A stretch of DNA of 6,800 nucleotides from an uncultured Pseudorhodobacter sp. (GTDB taxonomy: Bacteria > Pseudomonadota > Alphaproteobacteria > Rhodobacterales > Rhodobacteraceae). Below, in pieces: positions 5,434 through 6,800 of the stretch. The position numbers and the translations under genes are program-made. Under the pieces are notes generated by a model. The model did not search any database and was not told where the DNA came from. It saw nothing but the letters and a program-made list of their open reading frames with translations. Within the stretch, counting starts at the first letter, position 1; each line of letters starts with the position of its first letter. The DNA lies in NCBI GenBank assembly GCA_945957495.1, contig CAMFLG010000175.1, forward strand, positions 1 through 6,800, in the 5' to 3' direction.

Positions 5434-6260
5434 TCGAGGCGGCCCCGGCGAAGGTCAATCTTTGCCTGCATGTCACCGGGCAGCGGGCGGACGGCTATCA
5501 TCTGCTGGATAGTTTGGTGGTGTTTGCCGATATCGGCGATGTGGTCGAGGTGCGCGCCGCGCCGGAACTGTCGTTGCGGGTGATCGGCCCGCAAGCGCGG
5601 GGCCTGCCCGTGGGTGACGACAATCTGGTGTTGCGCGCGGCGCGGGTCTTTGCGGGCGCCGCGGGGGCAGAGATCACCCTGACCAAGAATTTGCCCGTTG
5701 CATCGGGGATCGGCGGTGGGTCGGCCGATGCGGCGGCAACGCTGCGCGCGCTGGCGCGGCTGTGGGCAATGCCCCTGCCGGATGCTGACAGGGTGCTGCG
5801 GCTGGGTGCAGATGTTCCGGCCTGTCTGGTTGGGCGACCGCTGCGGATGCAGGGGATTGGCGAGCGGTTGCAGCCCCTGCCGGACCTGCCTGCCGCCCAT
5901 CTGGTGCTGATCAATCCCGGGCTGGCGGTTGCGACGCCGGCTGTTTTCAAAGCCCTGCCTGCCAAGAACAACCCGGCGCTGCCCGACATGCCCGGCTTTG
6001 CCAATGCGGTTGAGATGGCCCAATGGCTTGCCGCGCAGCGCAACGATCTCGAGGGACCGGCGCTGCAACTGGCGCCGGTGATCGGGGTGGTGAAGCAGGC
6101 ACTGGCAACCGCCCCGGGCTGTTTGCTGGCCCGGATGTCGGGGTCTGGTGCGACCTGTTTCGGGCTGTTCGCCGACCCCGCGCAGGCGCAATTGGCCCGC
6201 GCGGCGATCCGTGCGGCGCGACCGGATTGGTGGGTGGCTTGTGGGCGTATGCTGCGCTGA
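5430..6260 (+). CDS. ispE: 4-diphosphocytidyl-2-C-methyl-D-erythritol kinase (IspE)
   Basis: IspE uses ATP to phosphorylate the 2-hydroxyl of CDP-methylerythritol, the fourth step of the MEP (non-mevalonate) route to IPP and DMAPP, in the cytoplasm. At 276 residues it is close to the usual 280-290. It is a GHMP kinase. Motif 1 is APAKVNLCLHV (residues 5-15) with catalytic-type K8, followed by the family-specific DGYHLLDSL (21-29). The ATP-binding glycine loop is PVASGIGGGSADAAA (89-103). The catalytic aspartate is expected at D128 in LGADVPACL. Motif 3, MSGSGATCFGLF (236-247), is intact. The start ATG shares bases with the stop of the TPR gene (ATGA), and no separate ribosome binding site is evident, which fits translational coupling. 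The gene ends 3 bp short of the convergent polyprenyl synthase. Confidence 0.96.
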   Translation: MIEAAPAKVNLCLHVTGQRADGYHLLDSLVVFADIGDVVEVRAAPELSLRVIGPQARGLPVGDDNLVLRAARVFAGAAGAEITLTKNLPVASGIGGGSADAAATLRALARLWAMPLPDADRVLRLGADVPACLVGRPLRMQGIGERLQPLPDLPAAHLVLINPGLAVATPAVFKALPAKNNPALPDMPGFANAVEMAQWLAAQRNDLEGPALQLAPVIGVVKQALATAPGCLLARMSGSGATCFGLFADPAQAQLARAAIRAARPDWWVACGRMLR

Positions 6261-6263
6261 CGC

Positions 6264-6800
6264 TTAGCTGATCCGCGCCACCACATAGGCGGCAAGATCG
6301 GACAGCATGGTGCGCAGCGGGTGATCGGGCAGAACGGTCAAGGCGGCCTGCGCCTTGGCGGCCCAAGCCAGCGCGTCGGCACGGGCGGCCTCCATTGCGC
6401 CATGCTTGGCCAGAAGGGCAATGGCGTGTTCCAGATCGCCGTCGCCCTGCTTGCCCTTTTCGATCACGCGCACCCAGAAGGCGCGTTCGGCGGCGTCGGC
6501 CTTGGCCACGGCCTTGATCACCGGCAGCGTGAGCTTGCGTTCGCGGAAATCGTCGCCGGTGTTCTTGCCGATCACCGCAGCGGTGCCGCCGTAATCCAGC
6601 AGGTCATCAACGATCTGGAAAGCGATACCCAAGGCATCCCCATAGGTGAACAGCGCCTTGACCTGATCCGCGCCCGCGCCCGCAATGACTGCCCCGGATT
6701 CCGTCGCCGCCGAAAACAGCGCCGCCGTCTTGCCACGCACGACCTGCAGATAGGTGGCCTCAGTCGTGGCCAGATCCTGCGCCGCCGTCAGTTGCAACAC
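6264..6800 (-). CDS. ispB: Long-chain polyprenyl diphosphate synthase, C-terminal part (cut by window edge)
   Basis: About 178 C-terminal residues of a trans-isoprenyl diphosphate synthase that extends a prenyl chain with IPP, most likely the octa/decaprenyl enzyme making the ubiquinone tail. Numbering from the window edge, the second aspartate-rich motif is FQIVDDLLDY (residues 61-70, D65, D66, D69), which binds the Mg2+-IPP site. The loop GKNTGDDFRERKLTLP (78-93) and the YLQVVRGKTAALFSAA helix (17-32) are typical of the long-chain ubiquinone-type subfamily and unlike FPP synthase (IspA). The family is usually about 320-340 residues, so roughly 150 residues, including the first aspartate-rich motif, lie outside the window. 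The GTG at 6798-6800 codes an internal Val, not a start. Chain length cannot be read from this part. Confidence 0.92.
   Translation of the reverse strand: MLQLTAAQDLATTEATYLQVVRGKTAALFSAATESGAVIAGAGADQVKALFTYGDALGIAFQIVDDLLDYGGTAAVIGKNTGDDFRERKLTLPVIKAVAKADAAERAFWVRVIEKGKQGDGDLEHAIALLAKHGAMEAARADALAWAAKAQAALTVLPDHPLRTMLSDLAAYVVARIS

Noticed and set aside
5175..6191. Open frame of about 338 codons on the minus strand opposite ispE
   Set aside because: It covers both the TPR and ispE genes in antisense and has low-complexity Arg/Gln/Pro-rich composition; IspE is intact on the other strand.
6798..6800. GTG at the window edge as the start of the polyprenyl synthase
   Set aside because: The family is about 150 residues longer and the first aspartate-rich motif is missing, so the frame must continue beyond the window.
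1..6800. Mobile element, CRISPR array, defence or biosynthetic system
   Set aside because: No transposase, integrase, spaced direct repeats, toxin-antitoxin pair or unusual composition was seen; all genes but one are recognisable housekeeping types or common TPR proteins.

Overview
The window is ordinary chromosomal sequence from a GC-rich alphaproteobacterium, most probably in the Rhodobacteraceae (Rhodobacter/Paracoccus-like). The assignment rests on the strong G/C bias at third codon positions, the character of the GreA, ETF-QO and IspE proteins, and the run ETF-QO, exported TPR protein, ispE, convergent polyprenyl diphosphate synthase, which I recall from that family but have not checked. 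I see no tRNA, rRNA, CRISPR array, insertion sequence, phage gene or compositional break.

Layout. Bases 1-171 have no supportable gene. They hold a short hairpin (81-97) that overlaps a CtrA-like TTAC-N7-TTAA element, and a perfect 16-bp palindrome (142-157). A leftward two-gene unit follows: greA (1668 to 1198), then a two-helix membrane protein of unknown function (1176 to 172). The 255-bp divergent region 1669-1923 separates greA from the rightward genes. It contains a canonical G-quadruplex motif (1766-1790) and several inverted repeats.

Rightward genes are the electron transfer flavoprotein-ubiquinone oxidoreductase (1924-3576), then a 126-bp gap with two hairpins, one of them terminator-like. 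Next come an exported TPR-repeat protein (3703-5433) and ispE (5430-6260), which overlap by 4 bp. On the minus strand, converging with a gap of only 3 bp, is the C-terminal half of a long-chain polyprenyl diphosphate synthase (ispB type) that runs off the right edge.

How the genes fit together. IspE makes a precursor for IPP/DMAPP. The polyprenyl synthase builds the ubiquinone tail from those units. ETF-QO passes electrons from flavoprotein dehydrogenases into the ubiquinone pool. The right two thirds therefore has a loose isoprenoid/quinone theme, which is inference from gene content. GreA is a general transcription factor unrelated to it. I found no evidence for an undescribed multi-gene system. 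The most interesting leads are the structured greA/ETF-QO intergenic region, the uncharacterised membrane protein behind greA, and the tight coupling of an exported TPR protein to ispE.
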